From NCBI GenBank assembly GCA_024707385.1, contig JANPZW010000008.1, positions 186,001 to 250,000 of the forward strand: a stretch of 64,000 nucleotides of DNA. Reading direction: 5' to 3'. Below are positions 18,875-27,460 of the stretch, piece after piece. Each line of letters starts with the position of its first letter. Position 1 is the first letter of the stretch. The DNA comes from Cellvibrionaceae bacterium. GTDB taxonomy: Bacteria; Pseudomonadota; Gammaproteobacteria; Pseudomonadales; Cellvibrionaceae. The notes under the pieces are model-generated. The model did not search any database, was not told the DNA's origin, and saw only the letters and a list, made by a program, of their open reading frames with translations. The translations under genes and the position numbers were made by a program.

Positions 18875-19117
18875 CTTCAATCCTTTTGTGTTATCGGTCA
18901 CGAATTCGATTCAATTCAATGGCGGCGTGAAAAGACCGGCTTATGTGAGCAAAAATCTCATGATTTACTAAAGAAAGCAGGAGTGTTAGCGGTGATGGAA
19001 ACGAGTGTAAATTGGATAGGGATTAAAATCCGCGATCTGAGCGGCAAAAAATTCAAATAGGAAATAGGTGTTAATAGCAGAGCCAATAGACGTATGAGCC
19101 AACATATGGAGGCGGAA

Positions 19118-20163
19118 ATGCAACAGTGCAAAAGGCTGGTGTTCTTTGGAAGCATTCTGGCGGGATGTATTTTGTTGCCGGCTTGCGGTGGCGATTTATC
19201 TGGCGGCAGTTCCTCTTCGAGCGCCAGCAGTTCTTCGGGTGCCAGCAGTTCGAGCACCAGCAGCTCTTCGAGCAGTTCCTCATCTTCCAGTTCAGCGTCC
19301 GGGCAAGCCGCACTGGATCACCCATTTTTTGTCGGCAACATCACGACCGCAGGCGCGGTGCGCTCTGACTTTATCCAATACTGGAACCAGATAACCCCGG
19401 AAGTTGAAGGGCAATGGGAAAGTATTGAAGGAAAGCGAGACGAGTACAATTGGGCACCCCTTGATCGCGCATACAACTACGCCAAACAAAACGGAATTTT
19501 ATTCAAACAGCATTCTTTGGTTTGGGGAGCAAACCACAGCGTATGGCTGAACGCGTTGTCGGATGAAACCGCCGAAGAAATCGAAGAATGGATACGGGAT
19601 TTCTGTCACCGTTATCCCGATACCGACTTGATTGATGTGGTGAATGAACCTTTGCCGGGACATTCCCCTGCGCGTTACGCCCAAAAAGCGTTCGGGGCCG
19701 ATTGGATTACGCGGTCATTTCAGTTGACAAGGCAGTATTGTCCAAAATCCGTGTTGATCTTAAATGAGTATCACGTGATTCGCTGGTCGACTGATGAGTT
19801 TATTGAGCTCGCCAAGCCGGTTATTCAAAGTGGTTACGTAGATGCTATTGGTTTGCAGGCCCATGGCTTGGAAGATTTTCCTGCCGATGAGATTCAAAGG
19901 CGGCTGGATTACCTGTGGGAAAAATTACAGGTGCCCATGTATATCAGCGGATACGATGTTGCGATCACAGACGACACCAAGCAACTGCAGACTTATCAGG
20001 AGCAATTTCCTGTTTTCTACAACCATCCGCATGTCAAAGGCATAACGCTTTGGGGTTATGTGTACGGCAGAACCTAGGGGGTACCGACCTAATACGAGAG
20101 GATGGCTCGTTCCGGCCGGCAATGACTTGGCTGATGAATTACATAAAGGAAAATCCCAGGTAG
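19118..20163 (+). CDS. GH10-family poly-Ser lipoprotein lacking the nucleophile glutamate (3' frame break)
   Basis: ATG 19118 is chosen over the upstream ones because ggagg lies 5 nt before it. The signal ends in CILLPACGG, followed by a ~40-residue Ser-rich linker with mixed serine codons, then a GH10 barrel. The acid/base strand is canonical (LIDVVNEPLPGH, Glu 177). The nucleophile strand reads MYISGYDV, with Gly 278 (codon gga) where relatives have SEYD. As given the frame stops at 20077, but the family C-terminus (NLGGTDLIREDGSFRPAMTWLMNYIKENPR in pieces) continues one frame over to 20163, so a base is missing near 20065-20070. It may be a xylan-binding or signalling pseudoenzyme at the cell surface. 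It partners divergently with the gene at 17903-18874. Confidence 0.87.
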
Positions 20164-20307
20164 AGAATCAATATCGCTTTTTCCACGCTGCCGATGCGTC
20201 CGTAAACGGCCCGCTGCTGATGGAGAGCGGGCTGCAAACGTGGAGTTGAACAGCCGTTTATGGCAGAATCCCGCCGGCTTTTACTCACTCTACAAGGATA
20301 CATCGTG

Positions 20308-20718
20308 TTGGAAATGACACTTACCACTCTCAATGGCATTCCTGCTTTTCTCGCCTATTTCGCCGTCGCGATAGCACTTTTCGTGGCTTTTACCGTTATT
20401 TATTCCTGGGTGACTCCGCATCATGAATTTGAGTTGATCCGAGCAAATAACGTGTCCGCCGCGCTGGCTTTCGGTGGAGCCCTTATTGGTTTTGCGCTTC
20501 CCCTCTCCAGCGCTATCAGCCACTCCTTGTCTTTGTTGGACTGCGTCATCTGGGGGCTGGTGGCATTGGTAGTTCAGGTTTTGACGTTTTTGGTATTGCG
20601 TGTGTTGGTCCGCCAGTTACCCGAGCGCATTACTCAGGGTGAAATTGCCGCCGGCGTATTGTCTGCTGCAGTCGCCATCGCGGTGGGACAAATCAACGCC
20701 GCATGTATGACCTATTGA
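20308..20718 (+). CDS. DUF350 membrane protein (YjfL-like)
   Basis: The start is TTG 20308 (aagga 9 nt upstream) or ATG 20314. About 135 residues with four predicted membrane helices: FLAYFAVAIALFVAFTVIY, AALAFGGALIGFALPL, LLDCVIWGLVALVVQVLTFLVL and IAAGVLSAAVAIAVG. This matches DUF350, found in E. coli as yjfL in an operon with yjfM (DUF1190) and yjfC. The same order follows here. The cytoplasmic-membrane role is not established; a link to the glutathionylspermidine-synthase-like gene is inferred from conserved linkage. Confidence 0.85.
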   Translation: MEMTLTTLNGIPAFLAYFAVAIALFVAFTVIYSWVTPHHEFELIRANNVSAALAFGGALIGFALPLSSAISHSLSLLDCVIWGLVALVVQVLTFLVLRVLVRQLPERITQGEIAAGVLSAAVAIAVGQINAACMTY

Positions 20719-20736
20719 AAATTAAAGGAGCTGAAT

Positions 20737-21321
20737 ATGAAACGCAGTAAAAAAGCAGCTCTGGTGCTGATGGCGCCAGCCGCCTCTTTGTTGATAACCG
20801 GATGTAGTGGCAGAGACCCCGCTTTGGTCTATGGATCTCTCCAGGAGTGCATCAGCTCCGGCATTAACAGTGAAGAACAATGCCGGATGGATTATGGCAA
20901 TGCAGAAAAATTGCACCCCGAAGTTGCGCCGAAATATGTAAATCGCGCGGAATGCGAAGCGGATTTCGGTCCGGGAAAATGCGAGGAGGCGCCCAAACAG
21001 GAAGGCAGCGCTGCGCCGAGCAGCGGCTTTTTTATGCCGATGATGATGGGGTTTTTGGCCGGCCAGATGTTGAATGGGGCAAAGGGCGCGGGAATGCAGA
21101 ACAGCGGTTTGGCTCCCAGCAGCAAACATGTGCCGCAGCCTTTGTATAAAAGCCGCAGCGAAACCGATTTTCGCACTGCGGGCAATAAACCGGTGGGGCC
21201 TAGCAGTTATTATCATGGAGCGAAAAATCTGTCGCCCTCCAGCGTTGCTCCCACCTCTGGCAAGTTGGTAAGACGCGGTGGTTTTGGTCAGGTCAGTAAC
21301 GCTTTTGGCAGCGGTGGCTGA
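20737..21321 (+). CDS. DUF1190 (YgiB/YjfM-like) protein
   Basis: aaggag precedes the ATG. The 194-residue protein has a signal-like N-terminus ending TGCSG, a short cysteine-bearing region (SLQECISSGINSEEQCRMDYG, split by two Cys) and a Gly/Ser-rich tail ending GGFGQVSNAFGSGG. This is the DUF1190 pattern. It lies 18 nt after DUF350 and 6 nt before the glutathionylspermidine-synthase-like gene, so the three are one operon. Function unknown. Confidence 0.85.
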   Translation: MKRSKKAALVLMAPAASLLITGCSGRDPALVYGSLQECISSGINSEEQCRMDYGNAEKLHPEVAPKYVNRAECEADFGPGKCEEAPKQEGSAAPSSGFFMPMMMGFLAGQMLNGAKGAGMQNSGLAPSSKHVPQPLYKSRSETDFRTAGNKPVGPSSYYHGAKNLSPSSVAPTSGKLVRRGGFGQVSNAFGSGG

Positions 21322-21327
21322 TTTTTT

Positions 21328-22501
21328 ATGAAGCGTATACCTTGTCCCGAGCGCGCCCATTGGCGCGCTTTTGCCGAAGAGGTCGGCTTTGGCTTTCACA
21401 CTATAGATGACGAGCCGTACTGGACCGAAAGTGCCTATTATCAATTCAGTCTGCAACAGATCGAACAGGATATAGAAACACCCACGGAAGAACTTCACGA
21501 AATGATTATGGATATGGTGGGGGATATCACGCGCAGCGAGGAGATGCTGACGCTACTGAATATCCCGCGCGATTATTGGAGTTACGTGTGGAATTCATGG
21601 AACAACCAGGACCCACATCTATATGGTCGCATGGATTTTTCCTACCAAGGAACGGGCCCCGCCAAATTGCTGGAGCTAAATTACGATACTCCCACCTCGC
21701 TTTTTGAAACCGGATTTTTTTCAGTGGGTGTGGTTGGAAGAGCAGATCCAGTCAGGCATTTTGCCGTCGGGCGCGGATCAGTTTAATTCACTGCAGGACA
21801 AGCTGGAGCAAGCGTTTCGTGAGTTGTTGTTACCGAATCCCTTTTATTTTGCCAGCGTCAAAGAAAGTGCTGAGGACAAAGGGACGGTTCATTACCTGAT
21901 GGATTTGGCGACCCAATCCGGCATGGATGCCCGCTATGTGGCCGTTGAAGATATAGGTGAAGTTGATGGCCAAATGGTGGATTTGGAGAATAATCCTATC
22001 GAGGGCCTGTTCAAGTTGTACCCCTGGGAGTTCATGGTGCAGGAAGAGTTTGCGCGCGTGCTCTACACCAGTCGAACGAAGATTCTGGAGCCTGGATGGA
22101 AAATGTTGTTATCCAATAAGGGTATTTTGCCTTTGCTCTGGCAGCGTTATCCGAATCACCCCAATTTATTGCCAGCCTATTTCGAAGATGAAGCTAAAGC
22201 TCCTTTGAACTCTGGATGGGTGCGCAAGCCGCTTTTCTCCCGTGAGGGCGCCAACATTCAGCTGGTGGATAGGGAAGGGCAGCACCTTGCTGCGGACGGC
22301 CCCTATGGTGAAGGTCGTTTTATTCGTCAGGAATTTTCCCCTTTGCCCAAATTTTATGATGCGGGCGGCGGTCGGGAGACATACGCTCTGGTGGGCAGTT
22401 GGATGGTTGGCGATTGTGCAGCGGGAATTGGGATTCGCGAGGATTCTACGCTCATAACCAAAAACAGCTCGCGCTTTGTGCCGCATATCATTCTGGATTA
22501 A
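21328..22501 (+). CDS. Glutathionylspermidine synthase-like ATP-grasp protein (YgiC/YjfC), one frame break
   Basis: Two overlapping frames give one 390-residue protein of the GSP_synth family. The break is a seven-T run (21715-21721). With six T the halves join as ETGFFQWVWLEEQIQ. Recognisable blocks are YWTESAYYQF, LLELNYDTPTSLFE, LYPWEFM, ILEPGWKMLLSNKGILPLLW, HPNLLPAYF and the ATP-binding end KPLFSREGANI. Homologs resemble the C-terminal ATP-grasp half of E. coli Gsp synthetase/amidase, but YgiC/YjfC activity on glutathione and spermidine has not been shown. It is the third gene of the DUF350-DUF1190 operon and is followed by a terminator at 22511. Confidence 0.87.
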
Positions 22502-22510
22502 AGCTTACCG

Positions 22511-22552
22511 AATCAGCTGATCTTAAGCCGATGGCGACCAGCTGATTTTTCT
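22511..22552 (+). terminator. Terminator after YgiC-like operon
   Basis: Arms aatcagctg (22511-22519) and cagctgatt (22539-22547) with a 19-nt loop, running into ttttt at 22546-22550. It lies 10 nt past the stop. Confidence 0.6.
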
Positions 22553-22745
22553 CTTCCTTTCCGATGTCCTGCCATGAAATTTTAATGGATTGGGACTATA
22601 GTAATTAACACGTTTTGTCAGCTATAAGGCTTCGAGTTTCCTGACTAAAAACATGTTCATTATTATTTAGCTTCGTTGTAGTCAAGGATGCACAACCAAT
22701 AGTGCTGTTATATGCATCCTCCTACTTAAACAGAGGAAGTAGCGC

Positions 22746-24242
22746 ATGACCAAGCCAATCGATCAAACCAAAGCATCCACCACCAGCACTGGCGCGCCTG
22801 CTGTCAGTGATCGCAATTCACTTACTATCGGAGCCGATGGCCCGATTGTGTTGCATGATGTTCATTTTCTTGAGCAGATGGCGCATTTCAACCGGGAAAA
22901 AGTGCCGGAGCGGCAACCTCACGCAAAAGGAGGCGGCGCTTTTGGGGTTTTTGAAACTACCGCCGATGTGTCGAAATACACGAAAGCCGCTCTTTTTAAA
23001 AAAGGAGCCAAAACTGAAATGCTGGCACGTTTTTCCACCGTGGCCGGCGAGGCGGGGAGTCCCGATACCTGGCGCGATGTTCGCGGATTTTCGCTGAAGT
23101 TTTATACCGAAGAGGGCAATTACGATTTGGTAGGTAATAACACCCCGATATTCTTTGTCCGCGATCCCATGAAATTCCCTCATTTCATTCGCAGTCAGAA
23201 GCGGCTGCCAGACTCCGGTCTGCGCGACAACCATATGCAATGGGATTTTTGGACCAACAATACTGAAACGGCGCATCAAGTGACCTATTTGATGGGGCCG
23301 CGCGGATTGCCTCGCACCTGGCGTCATATGAATGGTTACGGTTCCCATACTTATATGTGGATTAATAAATCCGGCGAAAAATTCTGGGTGAAATATCATT
23401 TCCACAGTCAACAGGGTGTCGAATTTTTCAATAATGCTGAGGCTATGCAAATGGCTGGTATGGACGCGGACTTTCATCGGCGCGATTTGTTTGACGCGAT
23501 TGAAAAGGGACAGCATCCAAAGTGGGTGATGTCTGTACAGGTCATGCCCTATGCTGACGCGAAAACCTACCGAATTAATCCTTTCGATCTCACCAAAATA
23601 TGGCCGCATAAGGATTATCCGCTGATCAAAGTAGGCACTATGACGCTGAACCGTAATCCAGAAAATTTCTTTGCCGAAATTGAGCAGGCGGCGTTTTCAC
23701 CTGGCAATACGGTGCCAGGCATTGGTCTGTCGCCAGATAAAATGTTGCTGGGGCGCGCCTTCGCCTATGCCGATGCACAGCGCAACCGTATAGGTACCAA
23801 CTTTCACCAATTGCCGGTCAATCAGCCCAAAGTTCCTACCAATACATATATGTTTGATGGGCAGATGACCTATCACCACAGCGGTGCGGCTCCGGTGTAC
23901 GCAACCAATAGCGATGGCCGACCTTGGGCGGATGGGACGGGGACAGTGCACGATGGTTGGGAAGCGGATGGAACCATGGTCCGCAGCGCCTATACCTTGC
24001 GCGCAGATGATGATGACTTCAGCCAACCGGGAGTTTTGGTGCGTGAAGTATTTAACGACGCGGATCGCGACGCGCTTGTGGAAACGGTCGCAGGTGCATT
24101 GCTGGGAGGAGTGCGCAGCCCCGTACTGGAGCGAGCATTCGATTATTGGAAATCCATAGACGCTGATGTTGGCCTGCGTATCGAGGCGAGAGTTCTTCAT
24201 GGAAGCGCCCCCGAACCAGCGGCGGGTATGAGTGAGAGTTGA
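22746..24242 (+). CDS. Monofunctional heme catalase
   Basis: A 498-residue small-subunit catalase that dismutes hydrogen peroxide in the cytoplasm or periplasm. The distal heme site is present: His in [15 protein letters not shown] and Asn in [16 protein letters not shown]. The proximal Tyr motif is [34 protein letters not shown] and the NADPH-region residues fit the typical ~57-kDa clade. gaggaag precedes the ATG. It appears monocistronic, with a 240-nt leader and no obvious terminator. I see no OxyR site I would defend. Confidence 0.96.
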   Translation: MTKPIDQTKASTTSTGAPAVSDRNSLTIGADGPIVLHDVHFLEQMAHFNREKVPERQPHAKGGGAFGVFETTADVSKYTKAALFKKGAKTEMLARFSTVAGEAGSPDTWRDVRGFSLKFYTEEGNYDLVGNNTPIFFVRDPMKFPHFIRSQKRLPDSGLRDNHMQWDFWTNNTETAHQVTYLMGPRGLPRTWRHMNGYGSHTYMWINKSGEKFWVKYHFHSQQGVEFFNNAEAMQMAGMDADFHRRDLFDAIEKGQHPKWVMSVQVMPYADAKTYRINPFDLTKIWPHKDYPLIKVGTMTLNRNPENFFAEIEQAAFSPGNTVPGIGLSPDKMLLGRAFAYADAQRNRIGTNFHQLPVNQPKVPTNTYMFDGQMTYHHSGAAPVYATNSDGRPWADGTGTVHDGWEADGTMVRSAYTLRADDDDFSQPGVLVREVFNDADRDALVETVAGALLGGVRSPVLERAFDYWKSIDADVGLRIEARVLHGSAPEPAAGMSES

Positions 24243-24406
24243 GCAGAGTCTGAGAATGAATCGGGTAATGGCGCAAATAGTCGAATTGACAGCTGTTATC
24301 CGTTCACAAAATTAGTATTTATCATCTCTGTCGCCTAACGAGGTATTTTCAGATTGGGTTAGTATCGGCTTATAACCTTTTAATAATCTGAAATACAGGC
24401 CTCTCC

Positions 24407-26732
24407 ATGATTAACGCAACGTATGTGCCGCGGGTAAATTTACTTTTACCTGCGGTGTTTCTTTTGGTCCTTGGTTTGTCGGCTTGTGGTGGCTCAGAGG
24501 ACACAGACTCCAGCTCCGGCAGTTCATCAAGCAGCAGTTCCAGCGGTTTCAGCAGCAGTTCAAGCAGCAGCTCTTCCAGTAGCTCCAGTTCATCTGGCGC
24601 TGTTTGCTCGCAGTGCAGTGGCATGATTATCAACGAAGCGGTGTCATCCAATGCTGAATTCAAGGATGAAGATGGCGATAGCGAAGACTGGTTTGAACTG
24701 CATAATCACAGCAACTCCGCAGTTCGATTGACAGGTTGGAGTTTGTCTGATGATGCGATGGAGCCACAAAAGTGGCAATTCCCGGACATATCTGTCTCAG
24801 CGGGTGGTTACGTGGTGGTGTGGGCTTCCGACAAAGATCGGGCAATTGCCGACAAGCCGCTGCATGTCAATTTTAAAATTTCGTCCTCGGGGGAAACACT
24901 CTACTTATTTGATGGTAGCGGTAAACAAGTGCATTCTCTGGTTATTAACGGGTTGAGAACCGGTACTTCTGTCGGTTTGTCCGCGTCAAGCAAAGCGGTC
25001 GTTTATTACGATCAACCAACTCCAGGGGTGGTCAACAGCGCGCAGGAATATTTGGGAGTGGTTAATGATGGGGTGCAATTTTCCGACAAGGGTGGTGTGA
25101 CTAGCGCATCCATGGTGATGTTGACCGGCGCCCAGGCCAATCAGACTATCCGCTATACCCTTGATGGTTCTGTTCCGACGGCGGCTTCACCTGTTTATCA
25201 GGGCGCTCTCTTGATTCCAGAAAATACCGCAGTCCGCGCCCGTATCTTTGCCGATCGCTTCATTCCTTCACCGACGCAGTCGCGAACATTTTTGGTCAAT
25301 GCCAGCCATGATATACCGGTGGTTACCCTGGAGGCGGATCCTCTGGATTTCTTTGATATGGAATATGGCATCTATGTGCTGGGCGCGAATTATGATCGTC
25401 AGCCGCCCAATTACGGCGCAAATTTTTGGCAGGATTGGGAGCGGGAGATCCATTTCGCGTTCTATGAAACAGACGGTCAGTTCGGAACCGAATTCAGCGC
25501 TGGCGTGCAAATTTTTGGTGGTTATACGCGCTCTTTTTGCTCAAAAAGCGTTGGCTTTTTATGCTCGAGCCCGTTACGGCGTCGACAAATTCGACTATCC
25601 ATTTTTCCCGGATCTGAGCTACAAAAAATTTGAACATCTGGTGCTTCGTGCATCGGGTAATGATTGGTTGCGAACCATGTTGCGCGACCGCGCTTTTACA
25701 TCGTTGATGGAGGGCAGCGGACTGGACTATCAGGCGGGAAGAGCGATTGCAGTATATTTAAATGGTGAGTATTGGGGATTGCATAATCTTCGTGAAAAGG
25801 TCAACGAGGATTTCTTAAGTGCTAAACATGATGTCAAAAAAAGCCAAGTAACCATCCTGGAGGCAAATGCTGAAGTGGTGGAAGGTTCCAACGAAGAATA
25901 TTTGGCCTTGATTGATTATGTTTCAACAGCTGATCCCAGTTCTGCGGAATTTTATACGACTGTCTCGTCGCAGATGGATATCGACAACTATATCGCTTAC
26001 CAGGTGCTGCAGATTTTTATTGCTAATGAAGACTGGCCGGGAGGAAACATAAAGTTCTGGAAGGCGCCTGGCACCAAATGGCGTTGGATTCTTTACGACA
26101 CAGATTTTGGCTTCGGTTTGTACGAGCGTAATGTCAGTAAAAATTCGCTCGAATACGCAACCGCGGAAAACTCGATGGTGTACTCCAATCCGCCATGGTC
26201 GACCCTGCTGTTGCGCCGACTCCTGCAGAATCCGCAGTTCAAGACACAGTTCATCAATTATTTTGCCGATCAACTGAACTCCAGGTTTTTGCCCGCAAAT
26301 GTATCGGCAGTAATCGGGCGCCTCGCGGATGAAATTCGCACTGAAATTCCCTTGCAAAAGGATCGATGGGCAGGCCCTAGAAGCAACTGGAGCTGGGATG
26401 GCGAGGTCGAGAGTCTGATTACCTACGCCAACAATCGGCCTGGCTATGTCTGGCAACATCTGCGCAAACAATTTGCGCTCTCCGCGCCTGCGATTCTGTC
26501 AATAGAGTCGCTTGATGTTGCCGCAGGGAGCGTCAAGGTGAATTCGGTAGTTGTGACGCAACCGAATTGGAGCGGCAGTTACTTTGCCGAAGTGCCCGTC
26601 ACCGTCACCGCCCTGCCAAATACGGGTTACCGCTTCTCACACTGGAGTGGAGCAAACACTTTAACCGATCCCATCTTGACCCTGTCATTGACGGAGGCGC
26701 AGTTACTTACGCCGGTGTTTGTGGCGGATTGA
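24407..26732 (+). CDS. CotH-kinase surface lipoprotein with lamin-tail domain and poly-Ser linker, one frame break
   Basis: The reconstructed product is about 775 residues. Parts in order: lipoprotein signal (GLSACGG), a ~35-residue Ser linker, a lamin-tail (LTD) domain (IINEAVSSN, DEDGDSEDWFELHN, LSDDAMEPQKW), a chitobiase C-terminal-type insert (YTLDGSVPTAASPVYQG), a CotH protein-kinase-like domain (YGVDKFDYPFFPD, LVLRASGNDW, VYLNGEYWGLHNLREKV, WRWILYDTDFGFG) and a C-terminal GYRFSHWSG repeat of InlB/bacterial-repeat type. The break is a five-T run at 25534-25538; four T gives RSFAQKALAFYARARYG. Spore CotH phosphorylates secreted proteins. In Gram-negative surface proteins the role is unknown, though several occur in fibre-degrading bacteria. 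Confidence 0.83.
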
Positions 26733-26793
26733 GGTTTTGCTGCGAGCCGGTGAGCTACTTTGCCGGCTTTGATGATTGGAACACCTGTGGACC

Positions 26794-26830
26794 AGCGGCA
26801 TTGGAATGGCTATATTCCAATGCCGCTTTG
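26794..26830. terminator. Bidirectional terminator between CotH and Pmp3-like genes
   Basis: A perfect 14-bp stem, agcggcattggaat / attccaatgccgct, with loop ggctat, followed by ttgtat. It lies between two convergent genes. A weaker stem (agccgg/ccggct) lies just upstream at 26745-26768. Confidence 0.6.
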
Positions 26831-26832
26831 TA

Positions 26833-27006
26833 TCAGTGCTTCAAGATTACATAGAGCGCGTGGATAATCCCCGGGACAAATCCCAAGAGCGTCAAAAGAA
26901 TATTCAGCCAAAAGTGTCCTTTAAACCCGACCTCCATAAAAACCCCAAGTGGGGGTAGCAGGATTGCGAAGATGATCTTAATAGGGTCAGTTGCAGTTAC
27001 TGGCAT
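26833..27006 (-). CDS. YqaE/Pmp3-family small membrane protein
   Basis: The ATG at 27006 is chosen because aagga lies upstream on this strand and because it gives the family's usual length (57 residues). There are two membrane helices, IIFAILLPPLGVFMEVG and FWLNILLTLLGFVPGIIHALYVI, with the family motif PPLGV. Pmp3/YqaE proteins modulate membrane potential and salt tolerance in yeast and plants; in bacteria they are stress-linked but poorly defined. It appears monocistronic. Confidence 0.9.
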   Translation of the reverse strand: MPVTATDPIKIIFAILLPPLGVFMEVGFKGHFWLNILLTLLGFVPGIIHALYVILKH

Positions 27007-27196
27007 TTGATATTTCCTTTTCCTAAAGTTACTGTTGTGGGCCTCAAAAACCGGACCCCATCCCCGCCTTTGCATCTAACTTGGAACTCAGTAGAGCCGC
27101 GTCGTTTAAGTATAGGTCAACGCTGCCTCGGCCTTTGTACGGTAGGGCACCGCTTCCCAGTGATTCCGAGCTAAAAGCCAGCATGTCCCGCCATCT

Positions 27197-27229
27197 CTCT
27201 AATAATGTAAAAAGTTGTTTTTATTAGAG
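27197..27229. repeat. AT-rich inverted repeat
   Basis: Arms of 9 bp, ctctaataa and ttattagag, separated by 15 nt containing a tgtaaaaagttgttt stretch. It sits midway between the divergent Pmp3-like and DUF1592 genes and could be a regulator site or stem. Confidence 0.4.
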
Positions 27230-27385
27230 TTTGATCAATGAAATGCGGCGAACATACGTGAATTTGCGTACAGGTCGCAGAATTCGTTCTGAAGGCATTC
27301 GATTCTTATGTTGAAAAGTGACTATAAGGTGGTATAGCTGCGAACCCGGTCACGGTTGGCTCGGTGAGATTTCCATAGAATTAAT

Positions 27386-27401
27386 AGTGGAATCTTCCAC
27401 T
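27386..27401. promoter_or_regulatory. 16-bp perfect palindrome, candidate operator
   Basis: agtggaatcttccact is a perfect 16-bp palindrome centred 67 nt upstream of the DUF1592 ATG at 27461. Its length and position suit a dimeric repressor or activator. It could also be a short hairpin in the leader. I did not find a copy before the first DUF1592 gene. Confidence 0.4.
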
Positions 27402-27460
27402 TGCGGCTATCCATATTGGTTATGTGGATGGCGGGCGTCATATGAGGAGCTACAACGATA

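Larger units (their letters stand above)
27007..27460. other. Intergenic, 454 nt, between divergent genes
   Basis: No gene is seen. It holds two inverted repeats: ctctaataa/ttattagag (27197-27205 and 27221-27229) and the perfect palindrome agtggaatcttccact (27386-27401), annotated separately. gaggag precedes the ATG at 27461. Confidence 0.45.
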
